The position numbers were made by a program, and so were the translations under genes. DNA of 64,000 nucleotides from Cephalopachus bancanus (taxonomy: Eukaryota; Chordata; Mammalia; Primates; Tarsiidae). Location of the stretch: the NCBI GenBank assembly GCA_027257055.1, contig JAPVLO010000401.1, positions 1 to 64,000 of the forward strand, read 5' to 3'. Shown here piece after piece: positions 53,845-64,000 of the stretch; the first letter of the stretch is position 1, and each line of letters opens with the position of its first letter. The notes beneath the pieces are model-generated. The model was given only the letters and a program-made list of their open reading frames with translations, did not search any database and was not told the DNA's origin.

Positions 53845-54135
53845 TTTTTTTTTTTTTTTGAGTTGGAGTCTCATTCTGTCGCCCAGTCTGGAGAGTAGTG
53901 GTATCTTCCCGGCCATTGCAGCCTTGACCTGCTGGGCTCAGGTAATCCTTCCGTCTCAACCTTCCAAGTTGCTGGAACTACAGGTGCATGCCACCATGCC
54001 CAGCTAATTTTTTGATTGTAGAGATGAGGTCTCACCGTGTTGTCCAGGCTGGTCTCGAACCCATGGTCTCAGGCAATCCTCTTGCCTCAGCTTCCCAAAG
54101 TGCTGGGATTATAGGCTTGAGCCACCATGCCCAGT
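53845..54135 (-). mobile_element. Alu, T type, with target-site duplication
   Basis: GGAGTTGTTTTAC before and GGAGTTTTTAC after. Ends about 350 bp before exon 7. Confidence 0.93.
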
Positions 54136-54488
54136 CATGGAGTTTTTACTTCCTAGTCTAGAAACTTGCTGTCAGATTTTCATCAAGTATGAATTTCACT
54201 CAGTGAATTAAAAGCCAGCTTGTGTGTTCTGATAAATTTGATAGGAGTTTGCTACCAAAACTTCTTAATTTATTTCTGAACTTGTGTTTAAATTTTAATG
54301 CTGCCATTTCTTATCTGGGACTCCATGATTCACTACTAAGGTTGATAGCTGACCTTCCTTGGCTTCTGAGAAACTTGTTTAACTTAAGTGCCCAACTGGA
54401 CTAGCAGAAAAGGCTGAGGAATGTGAAATCTTATGAAGGGTTAATGTAAAATTAACGTTTTATTGTTGACTTATTTTTAAATTCATAG

Positions 54489-54602
54489 TCTACCTGATGT
54501 GTGGGTGAACGAAAGTGAACGACATCAATTAAAAACTAAAGTAGTTCATTTATCAAAGCTACCCAAAGATACTGCCTTGCTCTTGGACCCAAACATATAC
54601 AG
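54489..54602 (+). CDS. AEBP2: AEBP2 exon 7
   Basis: 114 nt after acceptor aaattcatag. The first base completes Ile from exon 6. It encodes [20 protein letters not shown] and [18 protein letters not shown], the last codon being split as AG|A at donor ag|gtaatt. Both exon 8 and exon 9 start with A-AC and would complete this Arg codon in the same frame, so joining exon 7 directly to exon 9 would also keep the frame. Confidence 0.98.
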
Positions 54603-55139
54603 GTAATTTAATTCTTGACTTTATGTTTTATTTTTTGAATTGTCATCTTGTCTCCCTAAGTTTTGGATAATACAGAACTTATTTTTAAATGCTAAATTTC
54701 CATACCAAGCATATCTTACTTTTTGGCATTAGTTTTATGTGGAAATCACATCACAAAGAGTTAAAAATTGTAGAATCCAGGAAGACAATATTTTCCTAAA
54801 GTTTATATGCCTGTTAAGTTCCAGATTTATTTTAAGTAACTTAGGTTGTGATATGCATAATAATTTAAAAGTAAGTGCCTTTCAAGAATGTAATTCTTTA
54901 TAATATCAGACTTACTGAACCTGGGAATATATCTCATGAGTCCTAAATACCATAACTTAAAAAAAATTTTTTTAAATCTTATACTTCCCTCAAACTTTTC
55001 AAAAGAGCACTTTAAATATTATTGTGTTTTTCAGAGGTAGTTTAGAGTGTTCACATTTCTAATAATTTTCCAATCTGACCTTTATTTTTGTGTGCTGTGC
55101 TTATGAAGGTATGGGGGGGGAGAAGAGACCAGCTTTTTA
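54603..55139. other. Intron 7 start, unique
   Basis: AT-rich, with a G8 run near 55113. Nothing recognised before the MIR. Confidence 0.6.
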
Positions 55140-55290
55140 TATGTGCTGAATCACTTTGCTAGGTCCTTTACATATACTTCATCCTCACAGCAGCTCTTTG
55201 AAGTAGGTGTTACTATCTCTGTTTTACAAATTAGAAAACTAAGGCCAAAGGTTAAATAGTTTAATCCTCCCATGGTTTCAGATGGTATGT
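55140..55290 (-). mobile_element. MIR fragment
   Basis: CCTTTACATATACTTCATCC, CACAGCAGCTCTTTGAAGTA and TGTTTTACAAATTAGAAAACT follow the reverse MIR order. Confidence 0.7.
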
Positions 55291-56171
55291 GCAATACACT
55301 GATAGAACTCTGTACTGCCTCTATCCAAATGACATATACCAGGATGATTTTTTAAATGGTGAAAATGTTTAAAACTAGCTTTTAAAAGCCATATTTAATT
55401 AAAGGACTATGTATGTTTTTAAACAAAGTTTTAATTTGAGAGTATATATTTTCTATAGGGATAGGTTACATAGGAATAAGATGACATAATAATAATTGAT
55501 AATCCCTAAATGTAAATTTTAGCTGTCATAAAGATAGCTAATTTTATAGTAATTAAACATTTTGAAGGTTCTGTTCATTCTGTGACTCAGCTTTTTGAAA
55601 TGTTATTCTGTATAGCAAGAGTCCTATAATTTGAGACGTTACTCTGAGAACGAAGTTCTTACGTAGTGGGCTTTGTCATGGAAACATTGAGACTCTGAAG
55701 TTTTTCCTTTTCCAGAAAAAATTTTTGACATCCTTTGGTGAATAAAACTTGTTTTTTGTAGGATGAGCTAGATTACCAAGAAGATTGAGAGAAAGCCACT
55801 AACAGAAATTTGGGAAATCACAAGTTACCGCTCTCTTTATACAGAAAAATAATTGAGTGTTCTTTATTTGCTAGTACCTAATTAGAGTTTATTTCTTTTT
55901 ACTCTTTAGAGGAAGGTAGTTAACATCCTAAAAGAGTGATATTTTGGGAAAGCTCTATTACCTTTAGAACTAGTTGTAACACTAGTTGTAACATCTGCTT
56001 AGAGAGTTGATAAAGGGGTATGAATCTTAAATTAAGATTAATTTCCCTTCATCCCTCTTCCTTGTTTTTAGTCTTAATTTCCCACCAAACTCGCTTGCCT
56101 TTTCTGCTTTTGTGCTGTGTAGGAAGCAATTTAAATATTTTAGTGAAAATTATCTTCAAAAAAAATATTCA
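55291..56171. other. Unique intron 7 sequence
   Basis: About 880 bp, nothing recognised. Confidence 0.6.
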
Positions 56172-56476
56172 GGTTGAGCGCAGTGGCTCAAGCCTGTAAT
56201 CCCAGCACTTTGGGAGGCTGAGGTGAGAGGATTTCCTGAACTCAGGGGTTCGAGACCAGCCTAGGCAACTTGGTGAGACCTCGACTCTACAATAAATCAA
56301 AAAATCAGTTGGGTGTGGTAGCGCGCGCCTATAGTTCCAGCTACTTGGTAGGCTGACGTGGAAGGATTGCCTGAGCCCCACAGGTTGAGGCTGCAGTGGC
56401 CATGAGCAGCGTGTCACTGCACTCCAACCTGGGAGACAGAGTGAGACTACTACTCAAAAAGGAAAAAAAAAAAAAA
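56172..56476 (+). mobile_element. Alu, T type
   Basis: GGTTGAGCGCAGTGGCTCAA start. ACTACTCAAAAAGGAAAAA tail. Confidence 0.93.
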
Positions 56477-56895
56477 TCAAACTTAGAACTGATGTCCCAA
56501 AGTATATGGGAATAGTGTTGCATATTCTCAGTGTGTGATTCTGTTTCATTCTTGAGAAATGAGGACATTTTTAAGACATTAGGTGCTTCTGTGGATTTAA
56601 TTTTCATTAATTATATTGAAAACCCTTACATTTTAATTTTGAAACAAAACTTTTGTGCTTCTGCTATCCTTGAAATTAAAATTGAGTCTACTGGAAAGTG
56701 TCATAGAGTCATAGAAGCCCCTCCATTGGCTCTGGTGCAGCATTTTTGCTTAATTTCTGGATTTTGATAGGGAAAACTTGTGAAATTAAGCAAAGGAGGA
56801 AAAACAGTTATTCTTGTTTTCAGGAGAAATAATTTCCTGCTTTTGAGCATGTGTCAGAATGAAAATATATTTAATTTCAAAATGAGACCAAAAGG
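56477..56895. other. Unique intron 7 sequence
   Basis: AT-rich. Open stretches on the plus strand show no family resemblance. Confidence 0.6.
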
Positions 56896-57211
56896 GACCT
56901 TCCATGTCTGTGGGTTCCACATTTATGGATTCAACCAACCATATATTGAAAATATTACATTTTCAAGGATAAATAACTATAACAGTAAAAATACAAAGAA
57001 AACTGGCAAAGTATAGTGACTATTTACATAGCATATACACTGTATTAGGTATAAGTAATCTATATATACTTAACAGTGTACAGGAGGATGGGTAGTTACA
57101 TGCAAGTACTATACCATTTTATATATAAGGGACTAGAGCATCCTCAGATTTTGAAACCTGCAGGGTTCCTGGACACCCCCAACCTCCACCTGTGGGTACC
57201 GAGGGATGACT
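56896..57211 (+). mobile_element. MER2-like Tigger element, nearly full length
   Basis: Shares TTCAACCAACCATATATTGA, TGTACAGGAGGATGGG and CATTTTATATATAAGGGACT with the copy at 44.4 kb, and ends TACCGAGGGATGAC next to TA. It lies in intron 7, about 270 bp before exon 8. Confidence 0.8.
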
Positions 57212-57481
57212 ATCTATATTTGGGATTTAAACAGTAGTTTTAGAGTTCCAGTTGGTTGAAATGGATGTGTTCAACATAACATTCTTTCTTAGAAACACAT
57301 TAGTAGGCTGCATCAAAAAAATTATTAAACAGCTATATTATATATACATGTTTTGGAAATTTAATGATAATCTATGATCATCATATTGCCTGTATCTTAT
57401 AAATATATTCAGTATCTTTAGAAATACTCAGTGTATTTGATTCATTTTAATAAAAGAAAATTCCTTTTTCTCTTTTTCTAG

Positions 57482-57508
57482 AACAATGCCGCAGAAGAGG
57501 TTGAAGAG
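57482..57508 (+). CDS. AEBP2: AEBP2 exon 8 (27-nt microexon, spliced form)
   Basis: After the pyrimidine tract ending ctttttctag there are 27 nt encoding TMPQKRLK, with shared Arg codons at both ends, followed by donor ag|gtaaaa. Spliced to exon 9, the protein ends RTLIRKVFNLYLSKQ. That agrees with the longer (517-residue) human isoform as I remember it. The length is a multiple of three, so inclusion or skipping is frame-neutral. The basic residues continue the Lys/Arg-rich C-terminal tail. Confidence 0.93.
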
Positions 57509-57512
57509 GTAA
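57482..57512 (+). CDS. AEBP2: AEBP2 exon 8, unspliced terminal form
   Basis: If the exon 8 donor is not used, the frame reads MPQKRLKR and then TAA at 57510-57512. The T of that stop is the T of the splice donor GT (57509-57510). The product is 14 residues shorter, which equals the size difference between the two human isoforms I recall (517 and 503 residues). Overlapping AATAAA hexamers at 57515-57524 lie directly downstream. That this form is made in this species is inferred. Confidence 0.75.
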
Positions 57513-58060
57513 AAAATAAATAAATACATAAAAAGCAAACAAGCGGGGACACCTGCAGTCTTAGTCACTGACAATGGGTTTAGGAAAAGTTGCACATTAG
57601 AGTCAACCCCTTTCCTTTTTTTTTTTTTAAATCCAGTATTTAGGATAATATTTATGCTTAGTGTAAACATTCTGTGAATGAAGTAGGCTCTTCTGTGGAA
57701 TATATTAATATATTACTGTATATCCACATTTTCATGGAATGGTACTGTGGGAGACTGAGCAAACACTCTTCTGGCAACTTAGCGGAACAGCTTCTTAAAG
57801 GCTTTGCATGCTTGCTGCTTTAAGCTGCTTTTTTTTTCCTTCCCTTTAGTGATTACAGTAGTTCATATTTGGAAAGCAAAACAATTACAACATGTGCCCT
57901 TACAAATACCAAAAGCACTGTAAGGATATTTGTCTTGACAGTGTCTATTGATTTGAAGTCATATTAGGAAATATTTAGACAATGAAAATTATCAAGAGAT
58001 AATTTACCTTTCAATTATGATAAATAGATGTGATTGGTTGCCATTTGTGTTCTTTTGCAG
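57513..58060. other. AEBP2: Intron 8 / alternative 3' UTR
   Basis: 552-nt intron between exons 8 and 9, or 3' UTR of the read-through form. Repeat-free. Ends TTGTGTTCTTTTGCAG. Confidence 0.65.
57515..57524 (+). promoter_or_regulatory. Overlapping poly(A) signals inside intron 8
   Basis: Two AATAAA hexamers (57515-57520 and 57519-57524) begin 3 nt after the read-through stop codon of exon 8. A T-rich tract follows at 57610-57630, further away than a typical downstream element. They could support intronic polyadenylation of the short-C-terminus transcript. They could also be chance in an A-rich run. Confidence 0.4.
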
Positions 58061-58106
58061 AACTCTGATAAGAAAAGTGTTCAATTTGTATTTAAGCAAA
58101 CAGTGA
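58061..58106 (+). CDS. AEBP2: AEBP2 exon 9, coding part with stop codon
   Basis: After acceptor gttcttttgcag the exon completes Arg (AG|A) and encodes TLIRKVFNLYLSKQ, stopping at TGA (58104-58106). These 14 codons are the terminal residues of the long AEBP2 isoform. The same exon follows exon 7 in frame if exon 8 is skipped. One of the other two frames is also open for 28 codons, but no visible splice choice uses it. Confidence 0.95.
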
Positions 58107-58790
58107 ACGACATTTTCAATCAACTAAAAATTCGTCTATCGAATTAGGGCTGAAAATTACTGTTAAAGAGTGTTGCAGTATGTCTGGTGGCTCCCTTTCA
58201 GGACTAGGGCTTTCTCATGGAGTACAGTATGTTAATATTTACCTATATAACTAATCTGTTAACGGTTTTTGAAAAACCTATCTTTCAAATTATTTGAATA
58301 GTCTTCGTATTTTCATTTAACCTATAAGACTCCTAATTTTTTTTTTCTGAGGAAAGCATTTGATTTTTGAGTTTTTTTTCTTAATGTAAGAAAAATTGTA
58401 TTTTTTTTAAAAGTATCTTCAAACTGAATCCTTTATGCACCAAAGTTGGTTTTGAAAAGGAAAATAAAATCACTTTCTTGCTTGGTAAGCAGGAAGCCAT
58501 ATGGATTTTTTTTAACTTACAGAAATGGAAATATGTGTAACTTGTTAGTATTGTATCAAACAAATGTTGCATAGAGATAATAGAACATTGCTTGTAAATA
58601 ATTCAGCAGATTTGTAATATATTTTTATATTTTGAAATGTACTGTAGATGTTTTTTCTAGAGGCATGAAAGTTAAATGTATATATTATGGTAGAAATAAT
58701 ATTGAAGGATATTGTAATTCACTAGTGCTGCCAGAGGAATTGTTAATAAAGCACCTTCTTTAACAATAAATGTCTTTTGCAAACTTAAGG
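58107..58790 (+). other. AEBP2: AEBP2 3' UTR, proximal part
   Basis: AT-rich and repeat-free after the stop codon. It has AATAAA at 58463-58468, then a stronger pair at 58745-58750 (TAATAAAG) and 58765-58770, which is the most likely first major cleavage region. Pumilio-like elements TGTAAATA (about 58593) and TGTATATA (about 58677) are present. The true transcript end cannot be fixed by sequence alone. Confidence 0.75.
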
Positions 58791-60171
58791 GACTATGTAC
58801 TACTGTTAATATCTATAAGAACAAAACACATTGAACATCCTTCCAGAAAGTCTTTGAGGGAGGACCTATACCCATAATAGAATTATGGCACTCATTTCTG
58901 ACAGTGATTGTGAAATCAATTATTTCCTTACTGTTGGAAGGACATATTGTAAAGTATGTGGTTATATGCAGTCAAACTGCAGAAAATACTCCTGATTGAG
59001 GAGTTTTCACTTTACTACAGTGATATAAAAACCAGCAGTTTTTACACTAAATTTTTTAAAGAAAGAATAGACAAAAATATAGAATTAAGCCTTTGGTTCC
59101 AAAATGAGAAAGGTTCCATGATACATAAATCATTTCTCATTTGCTTTAAAAAAAAATTTAAAAATAATAAAAATTATGGGAGGCTTTATTCATTAACAAT
59201 GGGGTAAAGAGCTATATACGTGAAGTGAGTCTTATAAAATTAACTGAAGTGCAAATAAAAGCACTGCTACTATAAGACATTCTGGAATGGTTGTTTAATA
59301 AGGGTATTATCCATATGATCTGTCGCAAATGTGATTTTATTTTTAAAAAGAAAAGCAGTGTGTTTTCTTACAATTTTTTTCTTTTGCTTAAGCACTTCAT
59401 CAATTGCTTTATTCTGTATCTGCAAAGTAATCTGCAATCTCCTTTGTTCTTTTTAAAATTTAATTTGTTATAAAATTGCCAAATAGAAGTGTTTCAGACA
59501 TATAGTTTGTACCTGTATTTTTATTTTATTGCCTCATGTTCTTGTAAGTCATTCTTAATTGACCGATGATTGTAGACCTTGCTTGAGTATTTTTTCTAAT
59601 AAAACAAAGCAAATCACATTTAGCTTCAAATTGTAACAATTCAATTCAGTTTTGAAATGACACCTGAAAATATACATCTAATATTTTCTTTAGTAAGTAA
59701 GTTACTTTGTTCATTGTGTAGACGTACTTAGATGCCAAGCCAAATTTCATGATTCTTAATCTGAGTGCTCAATAACTCAATCACTTTGCTGCTTATCTGA
59801 CTTTGGTTTGATATTGTTGATTAACACATCGAAAAGAATATGGAATACGTTGTTTTATTACTTGCATTTATACAGATATACACACATTTGACTAAGATTG
59901 GGAAATAAGTATGGATATTTCATTTGTGATGTGCATTTATTAATGTATGCCCATCTATATTGTTCCTCCTACCCTCAAAAATGACATAATTATCATGACA
60001 TCTGAAATGAATCAGTCTGTTATTTAGAATTTATGTATAGTTCAGCATCAAGCTAACTACACAGTCCACAGACAGTACCCATTTATATGTTGTCTGTGAC
60101 TATTTTTTCCCTCCAGTGGCAGAGTTGGGTAGTAAGTCCTGAGAGCCTGCAAGCCCCCAAAGTATTTACTA
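58791..60171 (+). other. Possible distal AEBP2 3' UTR, Alu-free
   Basis: AT-rich sequence with no recognisable repeat. Further AATAAA hexamers lie at 59254-59259 and 59598-59603. The lack of Alus over 57.2-61.4 kb fits an extended terminal exon or a constrained region, but ordinary intergenic DNA cannot be excluded. Confidence 0.4.
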
Positions 60172-60537
60172 CAGGTTGGCCTTCCCTAATCCGAAAATCT
60201 GAAATCTGAAGTGCTTCAAAGTTCAAAACGTTTTGAGCAGTGAGCACTGACCTGATGCCACAAGTGGAAAATTTCACGCTGACCTTGTGTGATTGGTTGC
60301 TGTTAAGATGAAGTCAAAACATTGTTTCATGCAGAAAATTATTGAAAGCATTGGGTAACATTACTTTCAGGCTATGTGTATAAGGTGTATATGAAACATA
60401 AATGAATTTGTTTACAGACTGGGTCTTATTTCCAAGATTTCTCATTATTTATATGCAAATATTACAAAATGTAAAAATTTGGAAACCCAAAACACTTCTA
60501 ATCCCGGCCATTTCAGATAAGGGATACTCAGCCTGTA
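60172..60537 (+). mobile_element. Tigger7-like pogo DNA transposon remnant
   Basis: Inverted ends CAGGTTGGCCTTCCCTAATC and a matching end finishing ATACTCAGCCTG sit between TA dinucleotides. The interior includes the block around AGGCTATGTGTATAAGG, typical of the non-autonomous Tigger7 family as I remember it. No transposase ORF remains. It lies in the possible distal 3' UTR. Confidence 0.8.
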
Positions 60538-61390
60538 TCTGGCCCTTGAAGAAAAAGTTTGCGGATCCTTTGTCTAGTTGCTAAAACTTTTAGAAAAATA
60601 AACTTAGACCACACAACTTGCCTTTTAATGTGATGATGTTGATGTTGGTAATAAGTCAGTACATTAAATCTCAGTTGAAAGCTGTTTAATATACTTTACG
60701 GTAAATATTACCATATTAGGTACCTGCAACAAACAGTGATTTAAAAACTTTTACATTGGATTTTTTAGTAGTTATTAATGGTCCATCATTTAACCATGTG
60801 TTTTTGTATTTTGTTTTACTAAATAAGATTAAATGAGATTTTGTAAATCAGATTATGTTTAAAACATAAGGCACATCTGTTTTATCTAAAAAGAGTCTTA
60901 AGTGGAAAATACTGTAAAATTTAAAGTTGTTTATTTTTCTAATAAACTTACTTTTTCATATCTAAATTTCCCCTAAAGTGGACACGCATTACTTCTGAAT
61001 TTCAGATGGAAAGAAAATTAAGAGGGACAGTATTTATGTCTCAATGAATACTTTAAGATTTGTTTTACTCATTGAAAGCTTTGGTAATTATTTCAGTAAA
61101 TCATTGGCTTTAAAGCTTTTTCTCCCTTTCACACATTAATAAAATGTTTTAAATATGCAAATATGTACAAAAAGATAGAATTTGCCACAGTTGTATAAAG
61201 CATCTTCTGTTGACTGCTCTTGACTTCTTAATTCATGGTTAATAAAAATGTTAGATTTTTAAATAAAATATATAAAGGGGAAATATAGAAGTACTAACAG
61301 TACTCAATGGAGAATTTCTCTTTAATCACAACTTAAAAGCTTTAATATCTCTGCGTATGTTCTCTAAAAGACACATTCCTACTTTATGTA
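60538..61390. other. Unique AT-rich DNA downstream of AEBP2
   Basis: No repeat or gene recognised. AATAAA occurs at 60941-60946 and again near 61138. These could be the most distal poly(A) signals of AEBP2. Confidence 0.4.
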
Positions 61391-61696
61391 GTTTTTTTGT
61401 TTTTTTTTTTTGAGTTGGAGTCTCTCTGTCATCCAGGCTGGAGTGCAACGGCATGCTCATGGCTACCGCAGCCTCAAGCTGCTGGGCAGGCAATCCTTCC
61501 ACCTCAGCCTTCCAAGTAACTGGAACTACAGGCACATGCTACGACGTCTGGCTAATTTTTTTTTTTTTTTATTTATTGTAGAGATGAGGTCTCACCAAGT
61601 TGTCCACGCTGGTCTCAAACCCTGCGAGCTCAGGCAATCTCTCACCTCAACCTCCCAAAGTGCTGGGATTATAGGCGTGAGCCACTGTGCCCAGCC
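61391..61696 (-). mobile_element. Alu, T type
   Basis: First Alu beyond the Alu-free 57.2-61.4 kb region. TATGTAG lies on both sides. Confidence 0.93.
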
Positions 61697-61795
61697 TATG
61701 TAGATTGTTAATGTGAAAACTGATGTATACATCTATATAACAAGGCCTGAGGAGTGCAGACCTAAAGGAGATACTAATATGTAGTCTTTTTTTTT

Positions 61796-62078
61796 TTTTT
61801 TTTTGAGTTTGAGTCTCACTCGGTCGCCCAGACCGGAGTGCAGTGGCCGCTTCTGGCCACTGCAGCCTTGACCTGCTGGGCTCTGGCGATCCTTCCGCCT
61901 AAGCCTTCCGAGTAGCCGGAATTACAGGCATACGCTATCATGCCCAGCTGATTTTTTTGATTTATTGTAGAGATGAGGTCTCGCTGCCCAGGCGGGTCTC
62001 AAACCCGCGGGCTCAGGCAATCCACTCACCTCAGCCTCCCAAAGGCGCGGGATTACAGGCTGAGCCACCGAGCCCGGC
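61796..62078 (-). mobile_element. Alu, Y type
   Basis: CTCGCTGCCCAGGCGGGTCTC and ends CCGAGCCCGGC. Near consensus. Confidence 0.95.
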
Positions 62079-62106
62079 TTTAGTATATTTTTTAAAAAGT
62101 TAAATC

Positions 62107-62380
62107 AGCTGGGTGTGGTAGCTTACCCCTGTAATCCCTGTACTTTGGGAGACAGAGGCAATAGGATTTGGAACTGAGGGGTTTGAGAACAGTCTGGGCA
62201 TCATGACAAGACCTCGCCTTTACAATAAAAAAATTAGCCGGGTGTGGTGGTGGGTGCCTACAGTTCCAGCTACTTGGAAGGCTGAGGCGGAAGAAGGTGG
62301 AGGCTGCAGTGGCCATGATTGTGCCACTGCACTCCAGCCTGGGTGACGGAGTGTGACTTCAACTCAAAAAAAAGAAAAAG
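62107..62380 (+). mobile_element. Alu, T type, with target-site duplication
   Basis: AAAAAGTTAAAT before and AAAAAGTTATAT after. The right arm lacks the GATCGCCTGAGCCCAGCAGG segment. Confidence 0.91.
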
Positions 62381-62978
62381 TTATATGTCACTTGACTTTT
62401 TGAGAGAAGCAGTACATTTGGGGAAAATAGAAAATATTTTTCTATTCTAAAAAATACAGAGTATATTTCATAAAAGGATAAGAATTTTCTTGGGAAATTT
62501 TCTGTGTACATAGTTTTCATTTTAAGATTCCTTAAGGAATCCTGTGACCTGATTGGGGTAGCACATCTTGTAATTCTAACACTACAGCCTTAGTATACAT
62601 TTGCTGGGAGTTTTTTTTGTTTGCTTGTTTTTTGGAAGGCCGGAGTACTTTTTTCATTTCTAATGGTTATGAGGCCCTGTAGCCTTAAAACGTAGTAATG
62701 AAATGTTGTATTTTTGTTTTTTATCTTAAAAGAAAGTTTCAGATGTTTATCTTGAATCAAGCTTGTATGGTGTAACACATGGTTCTGTTAATCTGAAAAT
62801 TAAAAAGGACTTGTAAGTGGGTTAGAGCAGGAATTGCAACCCAGATTTTTTTTCTAGGTCATCATTTTTTCCACTGTACCCAGCTGCTCACAGTGTGAGA
62901 TCATGAGTACCTTGTACTGCCACTGTAAGGTTGCATCTGGAATTTCTGCCACTGCCAGTCCCTAGTGTGATTATGCAT
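62381..62978. other. Downstream flank, mostly unique
   Basis: A short Alu-5'-end-like stretch (GGGGTAGCACATCTTGTAAT, about 62555) is the only recognisable part. Confidence 0.5.
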
Positions 62979-63144
62979 GACCTTCCAAGTAGCCGCAACT
63001 ACATGCGTGCGCTACCATGCATTTTTTAATTTATTGTAGGGATGAGGTCTCACCAAGTTGCCCGGGCTGGTCTCGAACCCGTGGGTCCAGGAAGCCTCGC
63101 CTCGGCCTTCCAAATTGCTGGGATTACAGACTTGAGCCACCGCT
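62979..63144 (-). mobile_element. Alu, M type, right arm mostly lost
   Basis: Begins at TGACCTTCCAAGTAGCCGC, with no tail. Left arm complete. Confidence 0.88.
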
Positions 63145-63381
63145 TTTTTTCCAAAAAGCGTTTTTAGGAGAGGGTGTATAGCCAGGGAATAGTGATAGAT
63201 TGTGAAATCATGAGAGTTTATTCTTAAGAGCTAGACATAGTGCAGGTAGTTTAGTATGGACATCAATGAGCATTGCAGAAGAATGCATCATGAAGTTTCC
63301 AGATTATGTCCTCTTGAATTTCATAAATTAAAAAAGCCTAGTTGGCTATCTTTTTAATGCCCGCATAGTAAACGTGGTTAG

Positions 63382-63632
63382 TTGGAGTGCAGTGGCATGA
63401 CTATGGCTCACTGCAGCCTCGACTTTCTGGCCTCAGAAAGTCCTACCTCAGCCTCCTGATAGCTGGGACTACAGGCTTACACCACCACACTCTGCTCATT
63501 AAAACAAATTTTTTTTTTGTAGAGATGAAGACTTGCTATGTTGCCCGAGCTGGTCTTGAACTCCTTAGCTCAAAGAAAGCCTCCTGTATCAACCTCCCAA
63601 AGTGTTAGGATTACAGGCACACCTGAGCTGAT
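63382..63632 (-). mobile_element. Alu, J/T type, tail missing
   Basis: Begins TTGGAGTGCAGTGGCATGAC. 5' end diverged (GATTACAGGCACACCTGAGC). Confidence 0.85.
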
Positions 63633-64000
63633 TTATTTTTTAAATGTCATTTCAGAAGTCAAGAGTTTTTCAAAATTTGACCTAGACATCAATAGTATTT
63701 TTAAATTACTTTTTATGTTATTAAGTTATTGGGCAAAATTGAATAAATTAATAGTGCAGAAATAAGAATAAAAGTGAAAAATAGCAGTAAAAATTAGTAT
63801 AGAAAATGGGATAAGAGTGAAAGTCAAATTGTAACTGTATAATAAATAGGAATAAAAGTGAAACCATAGTTTCGTGGTCAGATTATTTTGTTGAATTTAT
63901 CCCAAACTTTTTTTCTTGTGCTTATTCAGATTGCTACACAGTTACATGATTTGGCCTTTTTTACTCAGGATATTCATTAGCTCTTTCTTAGTCTTTTTTT
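63633..64000. other. Downstream flank, unique
   Basis: A-rich, with GAATAAAAGTGAAA-type units repeated around 63760-63860. Nothing else recognised. Confidence 0.5.

Noticed and set aside
58061..58147. Alternative frame of exon 9 open for 28 codons (NSDKKSVQFVFKQ...)
   Set aside because: No GT-AG junction here delivers that phase, and a stretch of this length is expected by chance fairly often.

Overview
The window is primate nuclear DNA, about 40% Alu by eye (104 elements or fragments listed). It covers the 3' two thirds of one protein-coding gene, AEBP2 (AE-binding protein 2, a zinc-finger accessory subunit of Polycomb Repressive Complex 2), on the + strand. Exons 2 to 9 are present and intact. 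Exon 1, with the promoter and the low-complexity N-terminus of the long isoform, lies upstream of base 1. Numbering exon 2 as the first one here assumes a single upstream coding exon.

Organism. Nearly all the younger Alus share a middle linker reading CAATAAATCAAAAAATTAGC and a tail reading GACTCCAACTCAAAAA. They lack the long A-rich linker insert of lemur, loris and galago Alus and the diagnostic bases of anthropoid AluS/AluY. No galago-type tRNA SINEs are visible. By exclusion a tarsier is the best fit. This is inference, not proof. In the feature list, 'Y' means the youngest Alu type, which lacks six bases (AACTTG of CAACTTGGCGAGACC, giving CAGCGAGACC). 'M' keeps those bases but shares the other young bases. 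'T' is the older lineage type. 'J' is ancestral AluJ-like.

Layout. 1-11228 is intron 1. Exon 2 (11229-11436) carries zinc finger 1. Intron 2 is 13.3 kb. Exon 3 (24714-24821) carries zinc finger 2. Intron 3 is 11.8 kb. Exon 4 (36610-36796) carries zinc finger 3 and a Lys/Arg-rich stretch. Exons 5 (42610-42734), 6 (51734-51801) and 7 (54489-54602) encode the conserved C-terminal domain. Exon 8 (57482-57508) is a 27-nt microexon, and exon 9 (58061 onward) has the last 14 codons and the 3' UTR. If exon 8 is not spliced, a TAA that overlaps its donor ends the protein 14 residues earlier, so two C-termini are encoded.

The introns hold, besides Alus: an SRP19 processed pseudogene (39671-40469, minus), two mariner remnants in opposite orientation, two MER2-like Tigger elements, a Tigger7-like element, a MER1/MER5A pair of hAT elements, several MIR/L2/L1M relics, three short L1-3'-end-like insertions, and two copies of a retroposon I do not recognise (9787-9921 and 22763-22920). 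About 75 Alus are antisense to the gene and about 29 sense. The region 57.2-61.4 kb is Alu-free, as expected around a terminal exon.

No previously undescribed gene system is evident. The most novel items are the unrecognised retroposon, the tRNA T-arm-like hairpin that has formed at the Pol III B box of the youngest Alus, and several unusual Alu architectures (free right arms, a three-arm unit, chimeras).
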